A stretch of 28,962 nucleotides of DNA from an uncultured Oscillospiraceae bacterium (GTDB lineage: Bacteria > Bacillota > Clostridia > Oscillospirales > Acutalibacteraceae). The stretch covers positions 1 through 28,962 of the forward strand of contig URGA01000017.1 in the NCBI GenBank assembly GCA_900547275.1, given 5' to 3'. A program made the position numbers and the translations under genes. The notes beneath the pieces are model-generated. The model was not told the origin of the DNA. It searched no databases and worked only from the letters and a program-made list of their open reading frames with translations. Every line of letters begins with the position of its first letter. Within the stretch, counting starts at the first letter, position 1. Below are positions 8,348 to 16,900 of this stretch, one piece after another.

Positions 8348-8363
8348 GTGAGCAGCCACTCAC
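8348..8363. promoter_or_regulatory. TetR operator-like inverted repeat O3
   Basis: GTGAGC-AGCC-ACTCAC, one mismatch from symmetry. It lies between O2 and the ribosome binding site AAGGAGG (8377-8383). O2 and O3 together could also pair in RNA, so a leader-RNA role cannot be excluded, but the matching copy at O1 on the other promoter favours a protein operator. Confidence 0.75.
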
Positions 8364-8390
8364 GCATTTAATGTTTAAGGAGGAAAATTT

Positions 8391-9875
8391 ATGGATACCC
8401 GATTCGCAATTTCTGAGTATCTTGATGCCGCTCAGGTTACAGCTCAGCTTGACGCGCTCATCAAAAAACCGATTTATTCAATCAGCCCTGCTGCTCTTAA
8501 GAAGTATGAAGAAGAATACTTCGAAAAGAAATGCGCTAAGTCAAAGGCTATGATTACAAAGGCTAAGGAAGTTATTCCGGGCGGCGTTCAGCACAACCTG
8601 GCGTTCAACTATCCTTTCCCCATCGTTATTACTAAGGCTAAGGGCGCAAAGCTTTATGACCTTGACGGTAACGAATATTACGATTTCCTTCAGGCCGGCG
8701 GTCCCACAATCCTGGGCTCCAACGACGACGTAGTAAAAGAAAAGGTAAAGGAACTGCTTGACGACTGCGGTCCTTCAACCGGTCTTTTCCATGAATATGA
8801 ATATAAGCTCGCAAAGAAGATTTCCGACTGCGTACCTTCAGTTGAAATGTTCCGTATGCTCGGCTCAGGTACTGAGGCTTGCATGTGCGCTGTTCGTGTT
8901 GCTCGTCTTGCAACAGGCCACAAGAACATCATCAAAATGGGCGGCGCTTACCACGGCTGGTCAGATCAGCTTGCATGGGGCATGCGTGTTCCCGGCACAC
9001 TGAACCTTCAGTCCCACGGTGTTCCGCTTTTCGTATTCAAGCACACTCAGGAGTTCTTCCCCAATGATCTGAAGAGCCTTGAAAGAAAGCTTATCCTCAA
9101 CAAGTTCCGCGGCGGCACAGCTGCTGTATTCATCGAGGCTATCGGTCCTGAATCAGGTACACGTCCCGTTGATAAAGACTTCCCCAAGGGCGTACAGGCT
9201 CTTTGCCGTAAGTATGGCGCACTGCTTGTTTGCGATGAAGTTGTTACAGGTTTCCGTATCGGTGTTTCCGGTGCTCAGGGCTATTTCGGAATTGATCCTG
9301 ACCTTACAATCTTCGGTAAAGTTATTGCCGGCGGTTATCCGGGTGCAGGCGGTATCGGCGGTCACAGAGAAGTTATGAAATATCTCGGCGCCGGCCTTGA
9401 TAAGACAGAAGGCAAGAAGATACATAAGGCTATGTGCGGCGGCACAATGGCTGCAACTCCTATCTCCTGCTGCGCAGGTTACACTGCTATCTGTGAGATT
9501 GAAAAGCGCAACGCTTGCCAGTATGCAGGCAGAATGGCTGACCGTCTTGTTAAAGGACTTCAGGCTCTTATTAAGAAATATGACCTTCCGTTCGTATGCT
9601 TCAACCAAGGCTCAGTATGCCACCTTGATACAGTAGGTACAATGCACTTCAAGGTTGACTGGAAGCATCCGTGGACAATTCCGCACACTCTTAAAGAAAC
9701 AGGCAAACGCCAGACAGAAATGCAGCACATGGGCGCAGCTTACATGGCTGAAGGCCTCGTAACTCTGGCAGGCTCACGTCTTTACACTTCTGCCGCTTAC
9801 ACAGAAGAAATGATTGACGACTGCCTGAACAGATTTGAAAACGTATTCAAGAACTGCATTTGCATCGAAGCGTAA
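8391..9875 (+). CDS. Class III PLP-dependent aminotransferase, glutamate-1-semialdehyde-aminotransferase-like
   Basis: 494 residues, fold-type I PLP enzyme related to glutamate-1-semialdehyde 2,1-aminomutase (about 430 residues), with an extra ~50 N-terminal residues. Visible features are PGGVQHN (63-69), LGSGTEACMCAVRVAR (157-172, phosphate contacts), GAYHGW (185-190), VCDEVVTGFR (280-289, PLP-ring aspartate D282) and FGKVIAGGYPGAG (308-320) with Schiff-base lysine K310. No haem-synthesis genes are near. It is preceded by AAGGAGG and operator-like repeats, and an aldolase-like gene follows 68 bases on, so a catabolic amino-sugar or amino-polyol role is more likely than tetrapyrrole synthesis. 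That is inference. Codon bias is strong, like nifJ, suggesting high expression when induced. Confidence 0.9.
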   Translation: MDTRFAISEYLDAAQVTAQLDALIKKPIYSISPAALKKYEEEYFEKKCAKSKAMITKAKEVIPGGVQHNLAFNYPFPIVITKAKGAKLYDLDGNEYYDFLQAGGPTILGSNDDVVKEKVKELLDDCGPSTGLFHEYEYKLAKKISDCVPSVEMFRMLGSGTEACMCAVRVARLATGHKNIIKMGGAYHGWSDQLAWGMRVPGTLNLQSHGVPLFVFKHTQEFFPNDLKSLERKLILNKFRGGTAAVFIEAIGPESGTRPVDKDFPKGVQALCRKYGALLVCDEVVTGFRIGVSGAQGYFGIDPDLTIFGKVIAGGYPGAGGIGGHREVMKYLGAGLDKTEGKKIHKAMCGGTMAATPISCCAGYTAICEIEKRNACQYAGRMADRLVKGLQALIKKYDLPFVCFNQGSVCHLDTVGTMHFKVDWKHPWTIPHTLKETGKRQTEMQHMGAAYMAEGLVTLAGSRLYTSAAYTEEMIDDCLNRFENVFKNCICIEA

Positions 9876-9943
9876 GAATATTTAACCGAGGGACGGAGAT
9901 CATCCGTCCCTTTCGGTGATTTTACTGAAAGGAAAAAACATTC

Positions 9944-11161
9944 ATGGCTTATGAAGTTGAAGAGGCAAAAAGACTTGTAGTTGAAGCAGGTAAAAAGCTT
10001 GTTGAAACCGGTCTTATTGCCAGAACATGGGGCAACGTATCTGCCCGTATTTCGGACACTCAGTTCGTTATTACTCCTTCAGGACGTGCTTATGAGACTT
10101 TGACTCCTGAAGAAGTTGTAGTTGTTAATATTGACGATTGTTCATACGAGGGCGACATCAAGCCTTCATCTGAAAAAGGCGTTCACGCCGCCGCTTATCG
10201 TCATCATCCCACTGTTGACTTTGTTATCCACACTCATCAGAAAGCCGCAACAATCGTCAGCATTACAGGTATGGAAATCCGCAACGTTTACCGCGAGTTC
10301 CAGCCTGTTCTTGGAAATAAAGTTCCCTGCGCGGCTTACGCAATGTCTACCACGAATTCACTTCGCAAGAAGGTTGAAATGTGCATTATGATGAACCCCG
10401 GTTCCCGCGCAATCATGATGATGCACCATGGTACACTTTGCATGGGCGACACTTATGAGCAGGCATTTGAAATTGCCGAAACTCTTGAAAAGTGCTGTGA
10501 AAAGGTTATCAAGGATAACTATCTGCGTCATTCATGGGCAAAGGAATATTCAGAAGACGCAAAGCGCAATTTTTATCTTAATAAAGTCGGTGCTGTTGCA
10601 ATGCCCGATACAATCTGCGACCTTGGTTCTTCTGTTCGCAACGGCAAGACATTTGCTCTTACTGTAGGCGGCGAGACTATCGACGTTGATTTGGAAACAG
10701 GTCTCGGCATTAACGGAATTGCTCCGAAAGTTGCTAAAATCCACAAGGCTATTTATGAAACTCAGGATTGCAAAATTATCCGCCACGTTACAGATCCCGA
10801 CGTTGTTGCTGTTTCATGCACAGGCGAAGAAATGCTTCCCATGATTGACGACTTCGCTCAGATCGTTGGTCTTAACGTTAAAAACTGCCCCTGGATCGAC
10901 GGCGACACAGACGCTTGCGCCAAGGAAATCGGAAAGGCTATCGACAGCAGAAACGCTGTGCTTGTTCAGGGTAGCGGCGCTTTGATTACAGGCAACACTG
11001 ACGGAGATATGCAGGCGCTTGAAATTATTATGGATAAGGGCTGTGAAGCTGTTATTGACGTTAATATTTTCAACCGTGAGCATTATGTTCCCAAGGCTGA
11101 GTGCTTCCTTATGCGCACTGTTTATCTTGCTAAATACTCAAAGCAGATTGACAAAAAATAA
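9944..11161 (+). CDS. Class II aldolase/adducin-family protein with a degenerate second aldolase-like half
   Basis: 405 residues, about twice a usual class II aldolase (~210-230). Residues 1-200 carry the family motifs: GNVSAR (30-35), TPSGRAYETLTPEE, KPSSEKGVH with likely catalytic E77, IHTHQKAA with zinc ligands H96 and H98, and MMHHGTLCMG with H161/H162. Residues ~255-375 repeat the same layout (KIHKAIYETQDCKIIRHVTDPDVVAVSCTGEEM, then VLVQGSGALITG and MDKGCEAVID), but R280 and V282 align with the zinc histidines and the HHG is lost. The first half could do retro-aldol cleavage of a phosphorylated sugar, or epimerisation; the second half may be structural. A start at ATG 9944 with AAAGGAA upstream fits. 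It probably shares the aminotransferase transcript. Confidence 0.88.
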   Translation: MAYEVEEAKRLVVEAGKKLVETGLIARTWGNVSARISDTQFVITPSGRAYETLTPEEVVVVNIDDCSYEGDIKPSSEKGVHAAAYRHHPTVDFVIHTHQKAATIVSITGMEIRNVYREFQPVLGNKVPCAAYAMSTTNSLRKKVEMCIMMNPGSRAIMMMHHGTLCMGDTYEQAFEIAETLEKCCEKVIKDNYLRHSWAKEYSEDAKRNFYLNKVGAVAMPDTICDLGSSVRNGKTFALTVGGETIDVDLETGLGINGIAPKVAKIHKAIYETQDCKIIRHVTDPDVVAVSCTGEEMLPMIDDFAQIVGLNVKNCPWIDGDTDACAKEIGKAIDSRNAVLVQGSGALITGNTDGDMQALEIIMDKGCEAVIDVNIFNREHYVPKAECFLMRTVYLAKYSKQIDKK

Positions 11162-11177
11162 TTAGCTCCTTAAACAT

Positions 11178-11218
11178 AATCCCTCTGAAATCGTATGATC
11201 TCAGGGGGATTGTTTTTT
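11178..11218 (+). terminator. Intrinsic terminator of the aminotransferase-aldolase operon
   Basis: AATCCCTCTGA (11178-11188) pairs with TCAGGGGGATT (11201-11211), with one T-G wobble, followed by six Ts at 11213-11218. Confidence 0.9.
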
Positions 11219-11230
11219 GCTTAAAATGAT

Positions 11231-11272
11231 AAAAAAATACCCGACCTGCTCGCCGCAAGCCGGGTATTTTTT
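11231..11272 (-). terminator. Intrinsic terminator of the GPH symporter gene
   Basis: On the minus strand ATACCCG pairs with CGGGTAT, with a further inner stem (CTTGC with GCAGG), followed by a run of seven Ts. Because it also has a T run on the plus strand, it doubles as a backup for the convergent operon. Confidence 0.9.
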
Positions 11273-11280
11273 ATTTAAAT

Positions 11281-12759
11281 TCAGTCTTCAATAACTATTC
11301 CTTTTTCTGCTCTTTGCTGAGCAAGTTCCTTTTCCATTCTTTCGCGGAATTCGCCGGTAAGATTGTAGAAGAACATAGGAATGATACAAACGAGAAGGCT
11401 TATTGCAGGAATAAGCGATACAATGCTGAACATGCCGCCTCTTACGGTTTCGCTCATTGCTGTGGGATTTGCCGTTACTGAAGCGTTTATTGAGTTAACG
11501 TCCAGATCAACGATGATGTACATTAGGATAATAAATGAGGTGCTCAGTGCGTTGCCGAGTTTAGTAACAAAACTCTGGATTGCAGAGCCCATTCCCGTAA
11601 GACGTGTGCCTGTTTTCCATTCCATGTAATCGAGGCAGTCGCCGATCATTGCGAAGGCACAGACGTTTATTGCGCCGCAGGGAATACAGCTGATAACCAG
11701 GAACGGAACGCACGCCCAGAAATGCTCATAGCCTATAAACCACATAATAAGACTGGCGGCGGCGCCCAGAATGCTGGTGAAAATTATTATCTGTTTGTAA
11801 CTGAATTTCTTTATCAGCGCAGGCATCGCAAGCATTGTGCCGAACATACCCGCGGCGGTTGCTATACTGAAAACGGTTGTTACAAGTGAAATGTTGCTTT
11901 GAAGCGCCGCTTCCTGCTCGGCGGCTGTCATTCCGGTAAGATCTTTGCCTATATAAAAACTGTATCTCGCAACATGGACTGCGCCTGCCTGATACATATA
12001 TCTGGCGGCGGCGAGAATTCCCATAAGCGCCGTAAGCATAAGCGGTTTGCAGGTGAATATAAGTTTCAGCGATGACGGCGCGTTTTTATCTTTCTTTGGC
12101 GGTATCGGTATGTTTACGCGCTCTTTTGTTTTGAAGTATACACGTACAAACAGAAGATTGCCTACGATGGCGCAAAACAGAGCGATACACATATATTTTG
12201 TTTTTTCAAGTTCTGTTCCCGCGAGATTGAACTTAGGAAGAATAAAGCCGAGAATCATGAAGAAAGCGGTGGGAACAGCAGAGCCGATACCGTTTGCGGT
12301 TCTCGCTTTGCTGATGATACTGCCTCTTTCGTCTGCGTTTGGCGTCATTGCGTTGGGCAGTGACCAAAAAGGAACGTCGGAAGCAGTGTAGATCATTCCC
12401 CATGCAACGTAAGTTATAGCGGCGTAAATCATCTTCTGGGTGTCGCTGATGTTCGGCGCGTAAAAGAGCAAAACTGTCAGCACCGCTATGGGAATAGGAG
12501 TAAAAATCAAATAAGGCTTCATTTTGCCGCTTTTCGGATTGGCGTGGTCCATAATGTAGCCCATTATCGGGTCGTTGATAGCGTCCCATACCCTGGCAAG
12601 AAGCATCAGCATTAAAACGAAAAACGGAGCCAGTTTCATTACGCTGATGTAAAAGTCGGATATGTAGCTGGACATTATGGCATAGACCATACCCTGACCC
12701 AATGCACCAACGCAGTACGCAATCCATTCCTTGTTTGGAACGTGGTTTGCCGTATTCAT
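11281..12759 (-). CDS. GPH-family sugar:cation symporter (MFS)
   Basis: 492 residues with about 12 hydrophobic helices. RVWDAINDPIMGYIMDHANPKSGKMKPYL near residues 53-81 is the signature of the glycoside-pentoside-hexuronide:cation symporters (MelB/XynB/UidB group), which import glycosides or sugar acids with Na+ or H+. The start has GAGGGGG 7 bases upstream. It faces the aldolase gene end-to-end across two terminators and is divergent from a HAD phosphatase. Proximity suggests it may import the substrate of the kinase/aminotransferase/aldolase unit, but I see no GTGAGC-type operator in its promoter, so that link is unproven. Confidence 0.92.
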   Translation of the reverse strand: MNTANHVPNKEWIAYCVGALGQGMVYAIMSSYISDFYISVMKLAPFFVLMLMLLARVWDAINDPIMGYIMDHANPKSGKMKPYLIFTPIPIAVLTVLLFYAPNISDTQKMIYAAITYVAWGMIYTASDVPFWSLPNAMTPNADERGSIISKARTANGIGSAVPTAFFMILGFILPKFNLAGTELEKTKYMCIALFCAIVGNLLFVRVYFKTKERVNIPIPPKKDKNAPSSLKLIFTCKPLMLTALMGILAAARYMYQAGAVHVARYSFYIGKDLTGMTAAEQEAALQSNISLVTTVFSIATAAGMFGTMLAMPALIKKFSYKQIIIFTSILGAAASLIMWFIGYEHFWACVPFLVISCIPCGAINVCAFAMIGDCLDYMEWKTGTRLTGMGSAIQSFVTKLGNALSTSFIILMYIIVDLDVNSINASVTANPTAMSETVRGGMFSIVSLIPAISLLVCIIPMFFYNLTGEFRERMEKELAQQRAEKGIVIED

Positions 12760-12950
12760 AAGTAATCCCCCTCAGTTGCCGGTTTTAAACGGCAGTATTA
12801 TAAATATAAAATATCATAAAAGCCGCTGATAAGTCAATGCAATTCCTGTATGTACAGTATAAATACTCAAATCTGTCGAGAAAGTGGAAATACTAAAAAA
12901 AATATGATACAATATCAGCGGTATTTTATATATTTATTATGGAGATAATT
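12760..12950. promoter_or_regulatory. Divergent promoter region between the symporter and HAD genes
   Basis: No gene is seen in these 191 bases. On the minus strand TTGACT (12837-12832) with TATTTT 18 bases on could drive the symporter. On the plus strand TACAAT (12908-12913) is a plausible -10 for the HAD gene, with no clear -35. The 9-mer TATCAGCGG appears on the minus strand at 12831-12823, inside the symporter promoter spacer, and on the plus strand at 12913-12921, right at the HAD -10. Each is oriented toward its own gene. A shared regulator site is possible but weakly supported. Confidence 0.45.
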
Positions 12951-13778
12951 ATGGCTATTAAGTTGATTGCAGCTGACCTTGACGGCACACTTATGCTGCC
13001 TGACCATCAGACTGTTGGTGAAAAAACAAAGGATGTTCTCCGTCAGTGCTCTGAAAAGGGTGTAAAGATTGCTATTGCCACCGGGCGCACGTTTTCGCTG
13101 GTAACCCCGGTTATAGAGCAGGTGCCTTTTGTTGATTATGTTATTTACAGCAACGGCGCAGGCGTTTATGACTGCAATACTAAGAAAAGGATATACAGCG
13201 ATCCCATTGACAGGGACACTGCTTTTCGTGTTCTTCATTTTTTGCAGAGTATGCCGATTTATTATGAGTTTTATGCTGACGGTGCACCCCATGCAGAAGC
13301 TAGCAGAGTAAAATATTTCTGCTTAAAAGGAGTACCGCGTTCGTTTGCGGAAGAATTGCTGGCAGACGCTGTTCGTCACGATGATATTAACGAGTTTTTA
13401 TCTCATGCTGACATTGAAAAGATAAATCTTTTCAGCTTGCCGGAAGAGACTAACGAAAAAATACGCCATATGCTGGCAGGGGAAAAGAGTCTTTCGGTAA
13501 CTTCTTCCATAGAATGTAATATTGAAGTAAATAAAGATGATACTAACAAGGGCAAGGCACTTTCGGGCCTCTGCGATCTTCTGGGCATTACAGCGGGAGA
13601 TACAATGTGTTTCGGCGACGGCGGAAACGATGTTGAAATGCTAAGGTTCGCCGACTATTCTTTCGCTATGGAAAATGCTACTGAGGCGGCAAAATCTGCC
13701 GCCAAGTTCAGCGCGCCGTCAAACGGCGACGAAGGCGTCGGAGTTGTTGCCGATCGTGTTGTCCTTAGGGGTGAGTGA
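12951..13778 (+). CDS. Cof-type HAD-superfamily hydrolase (sugar-phosphate phosphatase-like)
   Basis: 275 residues. HAD motifs are clear: DLDGTL with nucleophile D9 and acid/base D11; IATGR for motif II; the motif III lysine around NKGKALSGL; and GDGGNDVEML for motif IV. A large C2-type cap lies between motifs II and III, typical of Cof/YbjI/YidA enzymes that remove phosphate from sugar phosphates or flavin. The start is ATG 12951 because GGAG (12941-12944) lies 6 bases upstream. An in-frame ATG at 12939 overlaps that site and has none of its own. The stop overlaps the next small gene. Confidence 0.9.
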   Translation: MAIKLIAADLDGTLMLPDHQTVGEKTKDVLRQCSEKGVKIAIATGRTFSLVTPVIEQVPFVDYVIYSNGAGVYDCNTKKRIYSDPIDRDTAFRVLHFLQSMPIYYEFYADGAPHAEASRVKYFCLKGVPRSFAEELLADAVRHDDINEFLSHADIEKINLFSLPEETNEKIRHMLAGEKSLSVTSSIECNIEVNKDDTNKGKALSGLCDLLGITAGDTMCFGDGGNDVEMLRFADYSFAMENATEAAKSAAKFSAPSNGDEGVGVVADRVVLRGE

Positions 13779-13963
13779 TTTTGGAACCTAAAAAAATTGC
13801 GGTTATAGTGACGGTTTTCGTTGTGATTTTTCTTGCGCTTGTTGCCGTTATTGGATTTTTTTCGCATATTCCGCTTATCGGTAAGGCACTTGCGCTTTTT
13901 GCCGCGTTAATATTGATGGCGTTTGTTGCGCTGTTTTTCGTTATGGCGGGAAAAAGAAAATAA
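13775..13963 (+). CDS. Small two-helix membrane protein, unknown function
   Basis: 62 residues from GTG 13775, or 60 from TTG 13781. AGGGG at 13766-13770 is better spaced for the TTG. Two hydrophobic stretches, roughly residues 8-28 and 33-57, are separated by a short turn (FFSHIPLIGK). The ends are lysine-rich (EPKK, AGKRK), giving cytoplasmic termini by the positive-inside rule. It overlaps the HAD stop by 4 bases if GTG is used, and precedes the secreted protease by 32 bases, so it probably shares their transcript. I do not recognise a family. Confidence 0.65.
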   Translation: MILEPKKIAVIVTVFVVIFLALVAVIGFFSHIPLIGKALALFAALILMAFVALFFVMAGKRK

Positions 13964-13995
13964 TATACTGATTTGGCAGTTTAAGGGGACTGTTT

Positions 13996-16900
13996 ATGGC
14001 GAAAATTAAATCAAACAGAATAATCGCGTTGATTTGTGTATTGTCTCTTATCGCAGGAAGTCTTGTCTTTTTCGCGATAAACAGCAGTGAACGTTTAAAT
14101 TTTACCAGAAGCGAATTTGCCGCCGATTATTCTGCAATAATGAAAAAATACGGGGCAAATCCAAAGGCTGACCTTGATAAAGACGAGTTCGGTCTTGCAC
14201 GACTTATAGTTACAGATTATAACGGTGAGGATTACGGCGCTGTGGCGTCTGCAGTAAGCGGAAAGACTGCCGTTTTGCAGTACGAAAACGCGGATGCGGC
14301 AAGAAGCGCCGCGGAAAAATTCAAAGACGCCGGAATTTCCGCTGAGCCCGACAGTTACGCCAGGCTTGAAGCGCTCGAAGCAGGAACAGTTTGCGAGTGG
14401 GCCAGCGATATGGTGGGCGCAACTGATTACATAAATGAATGCCGAATGGCCCAGTCAGACGTAGTTGTTGCTCAGATAGATACCGGTGTTATGACGGAAC
14501 ACCCTGCAATTGAGGGCAGGTTCGTCAGCAAAGGCTACGATATGACGTCAGATGGGTGCGAAAATGCCGAGTATGACAAGAAACTTCGCGCAACGTTATA
14601 CTGGCACGCCACAGCGGTTGCGTCAGTAATAACAAATAATACTACTCAATCAGTAAAAATACTCCCTTATAAAGTAGTCCCTTTCGGTACGGATATTTGT
14701 TATTCGTCATCAATTCTCGCTTCAATAAGAGACGCGATAGACAGAGACGTTGACGTAATAAACATGAGTATCAATACATACGGTGACGGAGATAGTTTTA
14801 AAGCGCTGATAAAGGAAGCCTACGCTAAGGGGATATGCGTTTGCTGTTCAGCAGGTAATGACTCAACAGAAATTAAAAACCGTTATCCCTCATCTGTTGA
14901 GCAGTCAATTGCCGTAAGCTCCGTTAATTCGGACAAGGAGTTTTCCAGCTTTTCAAATTACGGCGATTTGGTGGATTTCTGCGCCCCCGGCGGTTCCGTA
15001 CGCGTGGCGGCTATCAACAGCGAGGGAAACGCGACATATTATAAGGCTTCGGGAACTTCTCTTTCAAGCCCTTACGCGGCGGCGTGCTGCGCAATGCTGA
15101 AAACAGTCAATAAAGACCTTTCGGTTGAGGCAATAACAGGCCTGCTGGCTGATTTTGCTCTTGATTTAGGCGGTCAGGGCTTTGACAAGTATTACGGCAA
15201 CGGACTTCTTCAAATAGGAAATATTGTTGAAAGCGGTTCCTGCGGAGAAAACGTTCAGTATACGTTTAAAATTCCCCAGGGAACAGTTGAAATCAGCGGA
15301 AGCGGTTCGGTTCAGGATTACCCAAAGGAGCAGGACAGACCGTGGAATGATTTTGCCGGCGGTATCTTGAATGTAACGGTTGAAGATACAGTATCAGGTA
15401 TCGGTTCCCGCGCTTTCCAGTCGATGTCGTCTGCTTCTTTCCAACTGCCTGACAACTTATTAAAAGTCGGGGCTTATGCTTTTTCCGGTTGTTCAAACCT
15501 TAAAAGCATCACGTTTGACAAAGATGTTGCTTCAATAGGAACAGGCGCGTTTTCAAACTGCGGCGGACTTACCGTCAGCGGTTGGCGAAATACTGCGGCT
15601 GAAAGCGCGGCTTCAGCGTCTGACGCTGATTTTATTGCTCTCGGCTGTGTTCATAATTATGTCTGTGAAATTATAGAGCCGGATCTGGAAAACGGAATTG
15701 AGGGCGAGCTGAAATATACCTGCGCCGTCTGCTCAGATACATACAGCGAACCTTATGTATCCCCGGAAGTTATCGGCAGCGGGCAGTGCGGCGACGGTGT
15801 TATATGGCGCTGTCATTCAACCGGCCAGTTGTTTATTTCAGGTAACGGAGCAATGTATGATTACAGCACCGCTGAAGTTCCGTGGAAAGATATTTCAGAT
15901 AAGATAAACAGCGTGTTTATCGAAAACGGGGTAACCTATGTCTCTCCGTTTGCTTTTGCAAAATGCGGAAATATAACTACTTTTTCGGCGGAAGACTGCG
16001 CTTATTCTTCTGTTGAAGGAGTACTTTACAGCGCAGACGGGGCAGAACTTGTTTGTTATCCCGGCGGCAAAAACAATACTACTTATACAATTCCTGAGAA
16101 TGTTACTGCGGTTTCTCCCGCGGCGTTTTTGTCCGCAGGCAGGCTTCAGAGCGTTGACGCGGCAGGGGATAATTTCGTTATTACAGACGAAGGTCTGCTT
16201 ATGAGCTCAGACGAAACAAAAATAATAATGGCTTTGCCTCAGTTCAGCCAGCGGCGTCTTGTGCTTAAAACGGACGCTGAGGTGAGCGATTATGCGTTTA
16301 TTCTCAGTGACAGTCTCAGCGAGCTTGTGCTTACGTCGGACATCAGTCTCGGAAAATACAGCGTAGGATATAATTATGATAACGGTTTTGTGCTTTCGGG
16401 CGTTACGGTTTACGGTGTGGAAAATTCAGCGGCACAGGAATACTGCTCTGATGTGATTAATTTTGTTGCGGTAAACAGCGGAACCTGCGGCAGTGATATA
16501 AAATGGCGTTTTGATCTTGACAGCAACACGCTGACCCTAACAGGAAGCGGAAGTATGTATGATTATTCGTCAGCAGAAGAAATACCGTGGGCGATTTTCG
16601 CTGGCAGGCTGGAAAGCGCTGAGATAGACGAAAATATAACGTCTCTTTCATCTTTTGCATTTTATGACTGCAAAGGGCTTAAAACGATGAAACTTCCTGC
16701 TCAGCTTACATATGTTACCGACGAAACGGTGTTTGCAGGATGTAACGGAGTTACGAATATTGATTTTCTTGAGGGCAACGGCAGTATCCCGAATATTCCC
16801 ATCAATTCAAAAACCGCTCTTACCCGAGTTTGCGCTGAGAACCTTTCTTCAGTCAGATTTGAACTGGGAATAAAATCCATAGGCAGCGCCGCGTTTTACG

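Noticed and set aside
8322..8363. O2-O3 as a riboswitch or transcription attenuator
   Set aside because: There is no T run after the pairing and no known aptamer pattern. The third copy at the opposite promoter is better explained by a DNA-binding protein.
9153..9608. 151-residue open frame on the minus strand inside the aminotransferase
   Set aside because: It is the shadow of a strongly codon-biased gene, with low-complexity composition and no ribosome binding site.
8391..9875. Calling the aminotransferase hemL (glutamate-1-semialdehyde aminomutase)
   Set aside because: It is ~60 residues longer than HemL, no haem genes are nearby, and it sits in an inducible sugar-enzyme cluster. Only the superfamily is safe.
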